In this document: positions 37,110-46,392 of the stretch, one piece after another
Layout: every line of letters starts with the position of its first letter
Position numbering within the stretch: the first letter of the stretch is position 1
Origin: Devosia submarina
Lineage (GTDB): Bacteria > Pseudomonadota > Alphaproteobacteria > Rhizobiales > Devosiaceae
Length of the DNA stretch: 64,000 bases
Assembly (NCBI RefSeq): GCF_003056345.1
Contig: NZ_PYWB01000002.1
Location: forward strand, 124,001 to 188,000
Direction: 5' to 3'
Program-made: the position numbers and the translations under genes
The notes under the pieces: model-generated
What the model was told of the DNA's origin: nothing
The model's database searches: none
Seen by the model: only the letters and a program-made list of their open reading frames with translations

Positions 37110-38084
37110 CTAGTACTCGAACTTGACCATCTTGCTCATGACGAACACACCGGCCGAGAGCATGATGATGCCGATGCCGAGCCAGATATGGCCCAGCGTG
37201 CTGCTGACCAGCGGCAGCAGATAGGTCGGGGAGGTCAGGGAGACCAGGATACCCACGACAAAGGGAAGCGAGCCGATGATTCCAGCGGAGGCCTTGGCTT
37301 CGGAGGACATGGCCTTGATCTTTTGCTTCATCTTCTTGCGGTTGCGCAGCACCTTGGCAAGGTTGCCCAGCGCTTCGCTGAGATTGCCGCCGGCCTGCTG
37401 CTGAACGGTGATCACGACCACAAAGAAATTGACCTCCGGGAGCGGCACGCGGTCGAGCAGGACACCAACGGCCTCGGTCATGGACATGCCAAAAGCCTGC
37501 TGGTCGAGGACACGGCCGAACTCGGATTTGACCGGCTCCTTGGCGTCCTTGGCAACGACGCGGATGGAGTCGTTGAGGGGCAGGCCCGTCTTGACGCCGC
37601 GCACGATGGCTTCAACGGCGTTGGGCAGCTCGTCCAGGAACAGGCTCTGGTATTTCTTGCGCTTGCGGCCGACCCACCAGCGCGGGCCCAGATAAGCGGC
37701 GGCGGCGCCAAAGATGGGCGCAAGGAAAATCGGTACCTGCACCAGAACCAGCACGAGGGTGAGCACCACACCGAAGATGATGCTGTTGCGGATAAAGGTA
37801 GCAGGCTTGATGGTCATGCCGGCCTGGAACAGCAGGCGTGCCAGCGTCAGCCGCTTTCGCGCCATCAGCGAGTCGTTCTGCTGCTTGAGAACGCGCTGCA
37901 CGTCCTTGCGGCGCTGATCGCGATTGCGAGCCGCGGCCGTTTCCACGCGCTTGGCACGCAGATCGCCTTGCAGGGCCTTGCGGCGTTGCTCGGCGCGCCC
38001 CCCGCCCAGGGCGGAAGGCACAAGGGCCAGGCCCAGCGCTCCGATGCAGATCGTTCCCAGCAGGGCGAGAAGAAGCATGTTCAT
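37110..38084 (-). CDS. tadB: Tad pilus inner-membrane protein TadB
   Basis: This 324-residue partner of TadC has an N-terminal helix, two central helices (IIFGVVLTLVLVLVQVPIFL), a T2SS F domain (FLDELPNAVEAIVRGVKTGLPLNDSIRVVAKD; GGNLSEALGNLAKVLRNR) and C-terminal helices. The start is ATG 38084, five bases after the cpaF stop; an ATG two codons later is equally possible. It lies between cpaF and tadC. Confidence 0.93.
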   Translation of the reverse strand: MNMLLLALLGTICIGALGLALVPSALGGGRAEQRRKALQGDLRAKRVETAAARNRDQRRKDVQRVLKQQNDSLMARKRLTLARLLFQAGMTIKPATFIRNSIIFGVVLTLVLVLVQVPIFLAPIFGAAAAYLGPRWWVGRKRKKYQSLFLDELPNAVEAIVRGVKTGLPLNDSIRVVAKDAKEPVKSEFGRVLDQQAFGMSMTEAVGVLLDRVPLPEVNFFVVVITVQQQAGGNLSEALGNLAKVLRNRKKMKQKIKAMSSEAKASAGIIGSLPFVVGILVSLTSPTYLLPLVSSTLGHIWLGIGIIMLSAGVFVMSKMVKFEY

Positions 38085-38088
38085 GGGA

Positions 38089-39582
38089 TCAGGAATCCAG
38101 CAATTCGCGCTGCTCGGTGTTGGACTTTTCGAGCGCTTCGATGAGGTTAGCTTCCTCGTTGAAATAGCGCGCGCGCTCGGCAAATTGCGGCTTGGTGATG
38201 CCGGTAGAACGGTGACGGCCGATCAGCATGCCATTGCTGTCTTCACCCAGGATATCGTAGAGGAAGATGTCCTGCGTGACGATCACATCGCCTTCCATCC
38301 CGAGGATTTCGGTAATGTGGGTTATGCGGCGCGAACCATCGCGCAGGCGGGCAGCCTGGACGACCACGTCGATGGACGAGGTGATCATTTCGCGAATGGT
38401 GCGGCTGGGCAGCGAATAGCCGCCCATGGTGATCATGGATTCAAGACGGGACAGGGCTTCGCGCGGAGAGTTGGCGTGGAGCGTTCCCATGGAGCCGTCA
38501 TGGCCCGTGTTCATGGCCTGGAGCAGGTCAAAGCTCTCGGGGCCACGCACTTCGCCCACGATGATGCGTTCGGGGCGCATACGCAGGCAGTTCTTGATGA
38601 GATCGCGCATGGTGATCTCCCCCTCCCCTTCCAGATTGGGCGGGCGAGTTTCAAGGCGTACAACGTGCGGCTGCTGCAGCTGCAATTCAGCCGAGTCTTC
38701 GCAGGTGATGACGCGTTCGTCTTTTTCGATAAAGGCGGTAAGGCAGTTGAGCAGCGTGGTCTTGCCCGAACCGGTACCTCCCGAGATCAGGACATTGGCG
38801 CGCACACGCCCCAGAATGCGCAGAACCTCGGCGCCTTCGGGGGAGATGGAATTGTATTTTACCAGCTGCTGAAGGGTCAGCTTGTCCTTTTTGAACTTAC
38901 GAATGGTGAGGGCTGCGCCATCGATCGCAAGTGGCGGCGCGATAACGTTGACGCGCGACCCATCAGGCAGGCGGGCGTCGCAAATGGGGGAGCTTTCATC
39001 GACGCGGCGGCCCACCTGGGACACGATGCGCTGGCATACGTTCATCAGATGGGCATCATCACGGAAGCGCACATTGGTGAGGCGCACCTTACCGGCCACT
39101 TCGATGTAGCATTTCTGCGAGCCGTTCACCATGATATCGGCGATGTCGTCCCGCGCCAGCAGGGGCTCGAGGGGCCCGTAGCCAAGGACGTCGTTGCAGA
39201 TGTCCTCGAGCAGGTCTTCCTGCTCGGAAATGGACATGATGATCGACTTGAGCGCGATGATCTCGGCAACAATGTCGCGGATTTCCTCGCGGGCCGCTTC
39301 GGACTCCATGGTCGCAAGCTGGCTGAGGTCAATGGAGTCGATCAGGGCGTTGAAAATCGCGGACTTGGTCTGGAAATATTCCTTGTCGCGCGCAGCTTCG
39401 GCCGGAGCGCGGACATCCACGACCTCTTCATGGGGCCGCATGCGGGAGCCCATGGAATCGGTGTCGGTCGACCGCCGAGTGGGTGGAGAGACTTCGGCGC
39501 GCGGTGGAGCGCTGGGGATTGGCCGCGCGACTTCGCTGACGCCGGGCGTGTTGCCGCCAAAAGTGGTGCGCTTACCAAACAT
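38089..39582 (-). CDS. cpaF: Tad pilus assembly ATPase CpaF/TadA
   Basis: This 497-residue secretion ATPase powers both extension and retraction of Tad pili. A Pro/Ser-rich N-terminus of about 70 residues precedes the catalytic region: Walker [14 protein letters not shown], the Asp box [12 protein letters not shown], the [20 protein letters not shown] segment, and Walker [12 protein letters not shown] with the His box following. All catalytic residues appear intact. It sits between cpaE and tadB. Confidence 0.96.
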   Translation of the reverse strand: MFGKRTTFGGNTPGVSEVARPIPSAPPRAEVSPPTRRSTDTDSMGSRMRPHEEVVDVRAPAEAARDKEYFQTKSAIFNALIDSIDLSQLATMESEAAREEIRDIVAEIIALKSIIMSISEQEDLLEDICNDVLGYGPLEPLLARDDIADIMVNGSQKCYIEVAGKVRLTNVRFRDDAHLMNVCQRIVSQVGRRVDESSPICDARLPDGSRVNVIAPPLAIDGAALTIRKFKKDKLTLQQLVKYNSISPEGAEVLRILGRVRANVLISGGTGSGKTTLLNCLTAFIEKDERVITCEDSAELQLQQPHVVRLETRPPNLEGEGEITMRDLIKNCLRMRPERIIVGEVRGPESFDLLQAMNTGHDGSMGTLHANSPREALSRLESMITMGGYSLPSRTIREMITSSIDVVVQAARLRDGSRRITHITEILGMEGDVIVTQDIFLYDILGEDSNGMLIGRHRSTGITKPQFAERARYFNEEANLIEALEKSNTEQRELLDS

Positions 39583-39608
39583 TGTAGTCCTACCGTTTCA
39601 GCGGGCGC

Positions 39609-40880
39609 TCAGGCCCGCTTCTTGAGGAACGAGGGCAGCTTCATCCGGCTCGATGACTTGCCCGCGCTGTGGGCTGCGTTGCGCCCCGTGACATGCATGC
39701 CGATGGAGCGGAACACGTCGTTGATCTTGTTGTTGGCCGACACCTCGGCGATCATCTGCCCGTTGTTGGCAGCGGTGCCGAACAGGGCCGCATCAAACGG
39801 AATCTGGCCGATCAACTCGCATTCAACCGACAGGGCAAACTCGCCGGGATTGATTTCGGGGCGCCGTGGCATCCCAACTTGGTTAAGAACCAGTGAAGGT
39901 GCGTTTTCCGTAGGGCGCAGCGCCTTGATGGTATCGGCCAAATTCTTGGCGTTTCGCAGATTGGCCAAATCTGGCTCGGCAACAATCACCAGCTCGTCAA
40001 TGGTTGCAAGGGTGTGGCGCACCCAAGCGTTCCAGGCATGGGGGATGTCGAGCACCACGATAGGCATGGTGTTCTGGCACATTTCGATGATCGGCTCGAA
40101 CTCGCGTTCTTCGAAGTCGAAGGTTCGGTCCAGCGTGACCGGCGCCGTCAGGAGGTTGATGTGGTTGGCCGCCTTGCTCATGAGGCGGTCCAGCATGGTC
40201 TGGTCGACCTTCTGGTTGGCCAGAACCGCATCGGCAAGGCCATGGGGCGGATCCTGGTTGAAGTTCAGGCCGGCCGTGCCGAATGGCAAATCCATGTCGA
40301 GGATCAGGCTGTCCTGCCGCAAGATTGTCGCGATGGCCCAGCACACATTGTGCGCCACCGTCGAGCCGCCAGCGCCGCCCTTGGCCGAGATGAAGCCAAT
40401 GGTGCGCCCGATGGGCGCGGCGTTCTCAGCAGCGAACAGTTCGGTAATGGCCAGAACGATCTGCGCCGCAGTCGCGGGCAGCACGATGTATTCGGAAATG
40501 CCTGAGCGGATCAGGTCGCGATAGAGCACCACGTCATTGACATGGCCCAGGACCACGACGCGGGTGGATGCGTCGCAGACTTCGGCCAACCGCTCCAGCG
40601 CCATCGGAATTTCAGCGGGCGAGAGGGTGGTTTCAACGATGATGAGGTTGGGCGTCGGGTTGGACTTGTAGGTCTCGATTGCCCCGTCGATGCCGCCATT
40701 ATGGGTGGTCAGCGCAACCTTGGACATGCGCCGATCATGGATCGCGCTTTCCACCAGCTGCGCCGTTTGCGAATTTTCGCAAAAGGCCTGGATGGTGATA
40801 CGCGGGATCAGCCGGGCACCCTGCGCGATTTCCGTCGCGGGTTCTTCTTTGATTTTTGCGTCAGGGGTGAGGAAACTCAT
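39609..40880 (-). CDS. cpaE: Tad pilus assembly protein CpaE/TadZ
   Basis: The 423-residue ParA/MinD-like protein localises Tad pilus machinery. An N-terminal receiver-like domain (about residues 25-150) is followed by an ATPase-like domain with FISAKGGAGGSTVAHN (deviant Walker A) and LILDMDLPFGTAGLNF. AAGGAGTG precedes the start ATG 40880. It directly follows cpaC; the lipoprotein gene cpaD, usually between them in related loci, is absent. Confidence 0.92.
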   Translation of the reverse strand: MSFLTPDAKIKEEPATEIAQGARLIPRITIQAFCENSQTAQLVESAIHDRRMSKVALTTHNGGIDGAIETYKSNPTPNLIIVETTLSPAEIPMALERLAEVCDASTRVVVLGHVNDVVLYRDLIRSGISEYIVLPATAAQIVLAITELFAAENAAPIGRTIGFISAKGGAGGSTVAHNVCWAIATILRQDSLILDMDLPFGTAGLNFNQDPPHGLADAVLANQKVDQTMLDRLMSKAANHINLLTAPVTLDRTFDFEEREFEPIIEMCQNTMPIVVLDIPHAWNAWVRHTLATIDELVIVAEPDLANLRNAKNLADTIKALRPTENAPSLVLNQVGMPRRPEINPGEFALSVECELIGQIPFDAALFGTAANNGQMIAEVSANNKINDVFRSIGMHVTGRNAAHSAGKSSSRMKLPSFLKKRA

Positions 40881-40916
40881 GAAACAAACACTCCTTCGCC
40901 AGGGACCATGGCTTCC

Positions 40917-42314
40917 CTAGTCGAGAATAAAACCCACCGAACCCGAGATGCTGCCGCGGATTTCGCCGGTCTTGCCCACGCCGTACATGGTCTCCAGCTT
41001 GCCCAGGAAAATCGCCTCGGCGTCGCTGGCTGGCATTGTGCGGTCGGTGGGAACGGCGATGGCGTTGAGCGGGCTGGGCGCAACCAGATAGGGCGTGACA
41101 AGGATCACCAGCTCGGTCTGCTGGGACTGGTAGTCGCGCGAGCGGAACAGGGCGCCCAAGATCGGGATATTGCCCAGGCCCGGCAATTGCTGGATCTGCT
41201 GGCTGGTGCGCTCCTGAAGCAGGCCGCCGATCGCCAGCGTCGTGCCGGGCTGGAGCTCGACCGCGGTTTTGGCAGAGCGGCTGGTCAGGGCGAAGGTGCC
41301 GGCCTGGACTTCGGAAACGCCGGTGTCGATGGTGAGTGCAACAAAGCCGTTTGACTTAACCACGGGGGTGAAGTTGAGGGTGATGCCGTAATCCTTGTAG
41401 GTGATGACAGTGTTGCCATTGTCATCCAGCACAGGGATCGGGAACTCGCCACCCACCTGGAATTCTGCGGGCTGGCCCGAGATAGCCGTCAGGGTTGGCT
41501 GGGCCAGGACGCGGAGCCCCCCGCGGGTTTCGAGCGCACGAATGGCGGCGTCGAGCTGCAGGTTGCCAATGCTGAAATCGCCAGTGCCAGCGTAAGTCGG
41601 CGTAGCGGCGGGTGCGGGTGCATTGAGGCCGAGATTGACGCTGCCGACGCTGAGGGAGCCGGAAAGATTGACGCCGAACTGCTTGGCGAGGTCGCGGTTC
41701 ACTTCCGACACGGTGACCTGCAGCATGACCTGCTGATGGCCGGTGATATCGATGATGTTGGCGACGTTTTCTGGATCGCCGGCAAACTGCACGGCAATGG
41801 CCGTGGCGCGCTCCCGGTCTTCGCCGGAGAGCACGGTTCCAGTCAGCACGACGCGATTGGTGTCGTCGCCCAGAGTGACGGATTCCACCGAGATGCGCGA
41901 GCCTGGGATGACGCGGGCAAGAGCAGATTCCAGGGCGTTGCCAACTTGCGAAGGCTGTTCAATGACTTTGACGTCGAGCACCGCAATGGTGCGGCCCTGC
42001 GCATCGATGAACAGCACATTGGTGTCGCCGCCGGTTATACCCTGCAGGATCGCCCGGCTCTGGGTGCGCATGATGGCTGCGGCCACATCAGGCTGGGAGA
42101 CGATCACTTCGGCCGCGCCCGCCGGCAGATCGACCAGCATGGTCTTGTTGAGTTCGATCTCGACCTTGCGCGTTGCGCCATAAGCGTTGGGCGAAACGGT
42201 GATGTGGGCTTCCTGGGCCTGCACAGCAGGGGCGCCGATCGCCGTTGCGGCCAGAAAGGCAGCAAGGGCCGTGGTCCGGAACAGGCGGGGGAGACTGTTG
42301 GTGGTCTTGGACAT
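40917..42314 (-). CDS. cpaC: Tad pilus secretin CpaC/RcpA
   Basis: This 465-residue outer-membrane secretin of the Tad system has a cleavable signal peptide, an N-terminal pilus-assembly domain (YGATRKVEIELNKTMLVDLPAGAAEVIVSQPDVA), a BON-like part (ISVESVTLGDDTNRVVLTGTV) and the secretin domain with VQAGTFALTSRSAKTAVELQPGTTLAIGGLL. The start is ATG 42314 with GGTGGAGACC upstream; an in-frame GTG at 42326 is the alternative. Two bases of spacing after cpaB indicate one operon. Confidence 0.94.
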   Translation of the reverse strand: MSKTTNSLPRLFRTTALAAFLAATAIGAPAVQAQEAHITVSPNAYGATRKVEIELNKTMLVDLPAGAAEVIVSQPDVAAAIMRTQSRAILQGITGGDTNVLFIDAQGRTIAVLDVKVIEQPSQVGNALESALARVIPGSRISVESVTLGDDTNRVVLTGTVLSGEDRERATAIAVQFAGDPENVANIIDITGHQQVMLQVTVSEVNRDLAKQFGVNLSGSLSVGSVNLGLNAPAPAATPTYAGTGDFSIGNLQLDAAIRALETRGGLRVLAQPTLTAISGQPAEFQVGGEFPIPVLDDNGNTVITYKDYGITLNFTPVVKSNGFVALTIDTGVSEVQAGTFALTSRSAKTAVELQPGTTLAIGGLLQERTSQQIQQLPGLGNIPILGALFRSRDYQSQQTELVILVTPYLVAPSPLNAIAVPTDRTMPASDAEAIFLGKLETMYGVGKTGEIRGSISGSVGFILD

Positions 42315-42327
42315 TGTGGTCTCCACC

Positions 42328-43236
42328 CTATTGGGCTTGCTGGCTGGACGCGGTGTCAGCGTCTTCGGTGGCGAGTTCCATCGGCGGGACAGGCGTCACG
42401 ACAGCCTGGGGCGTGACACTGCTCACGGTGGTGCCGGCATTGATGCTCTGCTCGCGGCCGAAGCGGATCAGGCGCACGGTTTGGGTTGAATTGGTGGTGT
42501 GAGGCGCGCTTTCGGTGAAATCGGCAACCGAGCGCAGGGTGAGCGAGAGCTGGCCTTGCGTTGCGGCCGTCACCAAGGTTTCGGCCTGGGCGGGGTCCAG
42601 CTCAAGAGTGGCGATCGTCGCGTCATCAAAGGTGATGGGGGTGGGTGACGAGGCTGCGGGATCTTCCTGGCCGCCGCTCGTGCCCACTTCTCCCAGCCGC
42701 TTGCCAATGGCCATGATGCGCACATTGGACAGGACAACTTCGGAGAACTGGCCGGCATCGGTGCTGCGCGTGAGGAGGACGTCCACGCGATCGTTCGGCA
42801 GGATAAAGCCGCCGGCGCTGGAGGCGGCCGTTACGGGGACGGACACGCCGCGCTTGCCTTCAGCCAGCACGGCCGAAAGATAGCCCTGGTCGGTGTGGGC
42901 AAGCTTGGCCTCGCGGATCGGCTCGCCGGGGAAGAATTCGAAACGCGCAACGGCGCCGGTGAGATCGGTGGTGGCCTCGGGCATGGCAGCGATGGTGACA
43001 TATTCGGGGCGCACGGCGCCTTCGGGCCAGTCTTGCCATTGCAGGTTCGTTTGGGATAGCCGCTCGCCAACGCCGATAGGCAGGCTCGCGACTAGAACTT
43101 GCGTCTTGGCTTCCTCGATCACTTCGGTGGTGACGATCTGTTCCGGCGTGGAACCGCCACCGCGCGTCACCAGAAAGGCCGCGAGACCACCAGCAACAAT
43201 GGCCACGAGCAGCAATATCAATCGGGCCGGCTTCAT
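42328..43236 (-). CDS. cpaB: Tad pilus assembly protein CpaB/RcpC
   Basis: This 302-residue periplasmic protein is anchored by an N-terminal helix (about residues 4-24). Its SAF domain reads VLVASLPIGVGERLSQTNLQWQDWP, followed by EFFPGEPIREAKL, GKRGVSVPVTAASSAGGFILPNDRVDVLLT and a C-terminal segment with Pro/Thr-rich end. It links secretin and pilus in Tad machines. CCGGAGTGACAG precedes the start. A CtrA-like box lies 68 bases upstream, so cpaB may be transcribed separately from flp-cpaA. Confidence 0.92.
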   Translation of the reverse strand: MKPARLILLLVAIVAGGLAAFLVTRGGGSTPEQIVTTEVIEEAKTQVLVASLPIGVGERLSQTNLQWQDWPEGAVRPEYVTIAAMPEATTDLTGAVARFEFFPGEPIREAKLAHTDQGYLSAVLAEGKRGVSVPVTAASSAGGFILPNDRVDVLLTRSTDAGQFSEVVLSNVRIMAIGKRLGEVGTSGGQEDPAASSPTPITFDDATIATLELDPAQAETLVTAATQGQLSLTLRSVADFTESAPHTTNSTQTVRLIRFGREQSINAGTTVSSVTPQAVVTPVPPMELATEDADTASSQQAQ

Positions 43237-43303
43237 CTGTCACTCCGGTTACAGGCAGGACGGAGACGTCCTTATCCACCGGGTGAAGTGTGAACCCAAA
43301 GGG

Positions 43304-43318
43304 TCAAAGTTTGGTTAA
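43304..43318. promoter_or_regulatory. CtrA-like box upstream of cpaB (TCAA-N7-TTAA)
   Basis: TCAA-N7-TTAA has one mismatch from the CtrA consensus and lies in the 159-base gap between cpaA and cpaB. Another TTAAC is at 43339-43343. Inferred function. Confidence 0.35.
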
Positions 43319-43395
43319 TCGAAACTTTGCCGGGAGAGTTAACGCGGCGTTGATTCTATGAAAGTGCAAGTCTGATACGGCTTGGAGTTTCCTGA

Positions 43396-43896
43396 CTAAG
43401 CGGTGAGGCGCTCAAATATGGCCGAATTGGAATAGACCAGCAGGCCTGCGGCGGCGAGCGCGACGCCGTAGGGCACGCCGGACTTGCGGTCATGGAGGCG
43501 CTCGATCCAGCGGAAGCGGGCGATAAACGGGGTGAGCGGCAGACGACGGAAGGAAAGGATCAGGAGGGTCAAAGCGCCGCCCAGCAGACCGGCATAGACG
43601 ATAAAGGGAAGCGCGAGCCCGAAGCCAAGCCAGAGCGAGGTGGCAGCTGCAAGTTTGGCGTCGCCGCCGCCGATCCAGCCAAAGGCGAAAAAGGCAAAGC
43701 CGACGACGAGCACCACAAGGGCGCAGGTCAGGTGCATGGCAAATTCTGCGAGCGGCAGGCCGGTTGCTAGGGCCACGATCAGGAAAGCGCCGACTAGAAG
43801 CATCACCAGCTTGTTGGAAATGCGCATGGTCAGGAGGTCCGAGGTGGCGGCAAAGGCCATCGCGAAGGGAAATATCAGCAGCGCTAGGGAGGACAT
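43396..43896 (-). CDS. cpaA: Tad prepilin peptidase CpaA/TadV
   Basis: This 166-residue type IV prepilin-like peptidase (A24 family) cleaves Flp and the TadE/F pseudopilins. Its first catalytic Asp is in ATSDLLTMRISN and the second in GGGDAKLAAA, the family's GxGD-type motif; about six membrane helices are visible. The start is ATG 43896 with CCGGAGTCC upstream. A hairpin with a T-run separates it from the pilin gene, which probably lowers its expression relative to the pilin. Confidence 0.93.
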   Translation of the reverse strand: MSSLALLIFPFAMAFAATSDLLTMRISNKLVMLLVGAFLIVALATGLPLAEFAMHLTCALVVLVVGFAFFAFGWIGGGDAKLAAATSLWLGFGLALPFIVYAGLLGGALTLLILSFRRLPLTPFIARFRWIERLHDRKSGVPYGVALAAAGLLVYSNSAIFERLTA

Positions 43897-43950
43897 GGCG
43901 GACTCCGGATCGGTTTGCCGGAAGGATAAAGCGCCAGGGTTAAGGAAAAC

Positions 43951-43977
43951 GAAAAAGGAGGGCATGATGCCCCCCTT
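43951..43977 (-). terminator. Terminator between flp pilin gene and cpaA
   Basis: On the minus strand AAGGGGGGCAT pairs with ATGCCCTCCTT (one G-U pair), followed by TTTC. It probably ends most pilin transcripts and lets a fraction read into cpaA. Confidence 0.7.
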
Positions 43978-43997
43978 AGACGCGCTAAAAAGTTCGG

Positions 43998-44207
43998 TCA
44001 GCCACCAGTGCCAGCGCTAGCGCCAGCTGTGGTCTTTGCGGTCTCGCCCGCCAAACGGGTGGCGATACCGCCAAAAAGACCCGAAAGGTTGCCACCAAGG
44101 GTGGTTGCTGCTGCGATGATACCGACAGCGATAAGGGCGGCGATCAGGCCGTATTCAATTGCGGTTGCGCCAGACTCGTCCTGCGCGAAGCGTGCGAAGA
44201 TGTTCAT
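43998..44207 (-). CDS. flp: Flp/PilA family type IVb pilin
   Basis: This 69-residue major pilin has a short leader with cleavage after Gly in DESG/ATAIEYGLIAALIAVGII, the Flp-family motif with Glu at +5 and Tyr at +6, a single hydrophobic helix, and a Gly/Thr/Ala-rich tail. The mature form is about 56 residues. It is the first gene of the minus-strand tad operon, after a 393-base intergenic region with a CtrA-like box. Confidence 0.95.
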   Translation of the reverse strand: MNIFARFAQDESGATAIEYGLIAALIAVGIIAAATTLGGNLSGLFGGIATRLAGETAKTTAGASAGTGG

Positions 44208-44600
44208 TACCAGGCTCCAGTTTCTACGTCATCCAGTGACGCTCATCGTTCGACACGTCACACATCGAACACTGGCGAAATTATTGGTCACATCTTGAGA
44301 TAGTGTTAAACGGAGCGCTCGCTGATCGAAGCAAATCAAGCAGATTTCCGCATGTTTATCAGCAGGTTAATGGAACACTTCTCATTTTATCCAATGGGCA
44401 CCGTTTGCAGCTCTACATGCGGGAAGGAGGCACAATACTTCCGCAGATAGTACGCCTCAAGTTTATCTGGCGCAGAATGCAGTGCGCGTCAGCACTATAC
44501 AAGGGCCACGGAAACTTTCACCACTGGTGCTGTTTGCAAAATGTTCACCATTCCGGTGGAAACTGGTTGGCGTTGTAGTTGAGTAGCCGGACCAGTCCCC
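44208..44600. promoter_or_regulatory. Divergent promoter region of the tad locus
   Basis: This 393-base AT-richer stretch lies between flp (minus) and the secretin-like gene (plus); no gene is supported in it. Notable elements are a CtrA-like TTAT-N7-TTAA at 44356-44370 and inverted pairs in the flp leader: CCAGTG (44233-44238) with CACTGG (44270-44275), and GTGACG (44236) with CGTCAC (44256). These could form a leader hairpin. Confidence 0.5.
44356..44370. promoter_or_regulatory. CtrA-like box between flp and the pilus gene at 44601
   Basis: TTAT-N7-TTAA has one mismatch from TTAA-N7-TTAA, 149 bases before flp and about 230 before the divergent gene. Inferred function; CtrA activates pilA in Caulobacter. 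Confidence 0.35.
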
Positions 44601-45053
44601 ATGCGTAAAAACCTTACCCTTGTTCTTGCCGTGGCTCTGTTCGGCTCCGCCTTGACGCCGCTTGCAGCTCTTGCGGCCGACGCGCCCATCAATGTCAATG
44701 TGAACATGGCGCGTATCCTGCGCATCAATGCGTCGGCTGCAACGGTGATCGTGGGCAATCCTGGCATTGCGGACGTCTTGATCCAGGATCCACAGACGCT
44801 GGTGCTGACCGGCAAGAGCTATGGGCAGACAAATCTGATCGTACTCGACAGCCAGGGTCAGCCGATTGCCGACACGATCGTTGAGGTGGTGCAGATGCAG
44901 GCGGGAACGCTGACCGTGTACCAGGGTCAGGCACGCACCAGCCTTGCTTGTGCGCCGATCTGCCAGAGCACAGTCACCATGGGTGACGATCCCGGCTTCT
45001 CCGGGCAGGCGGTTGCCTCAGCGCAGCTGATCCAGACCATTGGGCAAAACTAG
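44601..45053 (+). CDS. Secretin N-terminal-like periplasmic pilus assembly protein
   Basis: This 150-residue secreted protein has a signal peptide cut near ALAA/DAPIN. One domain matches the N-terminal part of CpaC secretins: INVNVNMARILRINASAATVIVGNPGIADVLIQDPQTLVLTGKSYGQTNLIVLD. A C-terminal stretch has two cysteines (CAPIC). It lacks the secretin barrel, so it is not a second CpaC. It may be an accessory periplasmic ring component, perhaps in place of the missing CpaD. The last point is conjecture. It is the first gene of the plus-strand tad branch. Confidence 0.83.
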   Translation: MRKNLTLVLAVALFGSALTPLAALAADAPINVNVNMARILRINASAATVIVGNPGIADVLIQDPQTLVLTGKSYGQTNLIVLDSQGQPIADTIVEVVQMQAGTLTVYQGQARTSLACAPICQSTVTMGDDPGFSGQAVASAQLIQTIGQN

Positions 45054-45061
45054 ACCGGCTG

Positions 45062-45076
45062 TTAGTGCTTCATTAA
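45062..45076. promoter_or_regulatory. CtrA-like box upstream of tadE (TTAG-N7-TTAAC)
   Basis: TTAG-N7-TTAA followed by C, the same variant as in front of gcrA, 93 bases before the tadE start. Inferred function. Confidence 0.4.
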
Positions 45077-45168
45077 CGCCGTTGGGACTCCGCCGCGCCG
45101 TATGCGGCGTCGTAAATATCCGATTAGTGACATGCTCCTAGACTAGACCCGCAAGGAGAGCGTGGCCT

Positions 45169-45753
45169 TTGTCCAGCAGGATCGCATCGAAGATTGCCAG
45201 AGCGCTGTTGGGCAACCGACGGGGCAAGTTCACGCGTGATGAACACGGCGCTGTTGCAGTCGAGTTTGGCCTCCTCGCCCTGCCTTTTTTCGCCATTGTT
45301 GCGGCAATCCTGGAAACGGCGGTTGTCTTCCTTTCCGGGCAGATTCTTGACGCTGCAGTGCAGGATGTCAGCCGTTTGATCCGCACGGGCCAGGTTCACC
45401 AGATGGGAATCAACAGCCCTGCCAAGTTCAAGGAACGCGTTTGCGATCGGCTTTATGGATTGTTCCGGGACTGCGATGCCTTGCACGTCGAGGTTAAGAA
45501 GCAGAATTCGGATCGTTTTGCTGACGTCACAATCACTGCCCCATTAGACCTTGCCAACTGCAAAGTGGACGCTTGCGACTGGACCCGCCCCGAGACTTTC
45601 AATGCCGGCGAAGGCTCGAGCCTCATTGTGGTGCAAGTCTATTACAAATGGCCCACGATCATTGACATCGGCGGCGCTCACCTCGGCAATCTGGGCGATG
45701 GCACGCGGCTGATGAGTGGCACCACGGTTCTGCGCAATGAGCCATACACATGA
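45169..45753 (+). CDS. tadE: TadE-family pseudopilin
   Basis: This 194-residue minor pilin-like protein has a basic N-terminus, then DEHGAVAVEFGLLALPFFAIVAAILETAV with a prepilin-peptidase site after Gly, and a periplasmic domain with paired cysteines (CDRLYGLFRDC, CKVDAC). AAGGAG lies ten bases before the TTG start at 45169, the only start that keeps the whole leader. It overlaps the next gene by ATGA. Confidence 0.87.
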   Translation: MSSRIASKIARALLGNRRGKFTRDEHGAVAVEFGLLALPFFAIVAAILETAVVFLSGQILDAAVQDVSRLIRTGQVHQMGINSPAKFKERVCDRLYGLFRDCDALHVEVKKQNSDRFADVTITAPLDLANCKVDACDWTRPETFNAGEGSSLIVVQVYYKWPTIIDIGGAHLGNLGDGTRLMSGTTVLRNEPYT

Positions 45754-46325
45754 GATTGGCCAAGTGTTTCGCAGCAAAGCTCCGGTCGTTCAGAATTGCG
45801 GAGAACGGTGCTGCGGCGGTGGAATTTGCCTTGATCCTGCCAGCCATGCTGATCCTCTATGTAGGAGCCAATGAAGCTAGCATGTTGATCAGCATGGACC
45901 GCAAGGTGCAGCTGATATCGGGCGCGGTGGGGGATCTGGTGGCGCGTACGGACACGGATATCAGTTCGGGCGACCTTCAGAACTATGTCAATGTCGCGGG
46001 GGGGATCATCTCTCCCTATGTGGTCGACGGCATGGTGCAGATCGTGAGCCAGGTAAAAGTCGAGAACGGAAAAGCGAAGGTCGTCTGGTCGCGCGGCTTT
46101 GACGACCAGGAACCCGACCCCAAGCTCGATCGGGCTGATGGCGCGGAATATGTCCTGCCACAGGCCGTGCTCGATATTGCGGAGGGCGATCACGTCATCG
46201 TTGCGGAAACCCGCCTGCCCTATACCCCGCTTTACGGAATCGTCTACACCAGTCCGGTGACGCTTTACCGCGAAAACTTCTTCATGCCCCGCTTCGGTGG
46301 ACGGATAAGACTCGACGGGCGCTGA
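45750..46325 (+). CDS. TadE/TadF-like pseudopilin
   Basis: This 191-residue second pseudopilin has a leader with AENGAAAVEFALILPAMLILYVGANEAS: cleavage after Gly, Glu at +5, one hydrophobic helix. The periplasmic part is acidic and cysteine-free. It is coupled to tadE by ATGA. No TadG-type large protein with a von Willebrand domain follows, so this pair is the full set here. Confidence 0.85.
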   Translation: MRLAKCFAAKLRSFRIAENGAAAVEFALILPAMLILYVGANEASMLISMDRKVQLISGAVGDLVARTDTDISSGDLQNYVNVAGGIISPYVVDGMVQIVSQVKVENGKAKVVWSRGFDDQEPDPKLDRADGAEYVLPQAVLDIAEGDHVIVAETRLPYTPLYGIVYTSPVTLYRENFFMPRFGGRIRLDGR

Positions 46326-46392
46326 CGCGCTTGCGCCGTGCGGAGCCACGTGCCACAAACCGGCATATTCTCCCACCCGCCAGAGTTTTCCC

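Noticed and set aside
37924..40524. An 866-codon plus-strand frame across the tad genes
   Set aside because: Antisense to tadB, cpaF and cpaE, which have clear motifs. The translated frame shows no family features.
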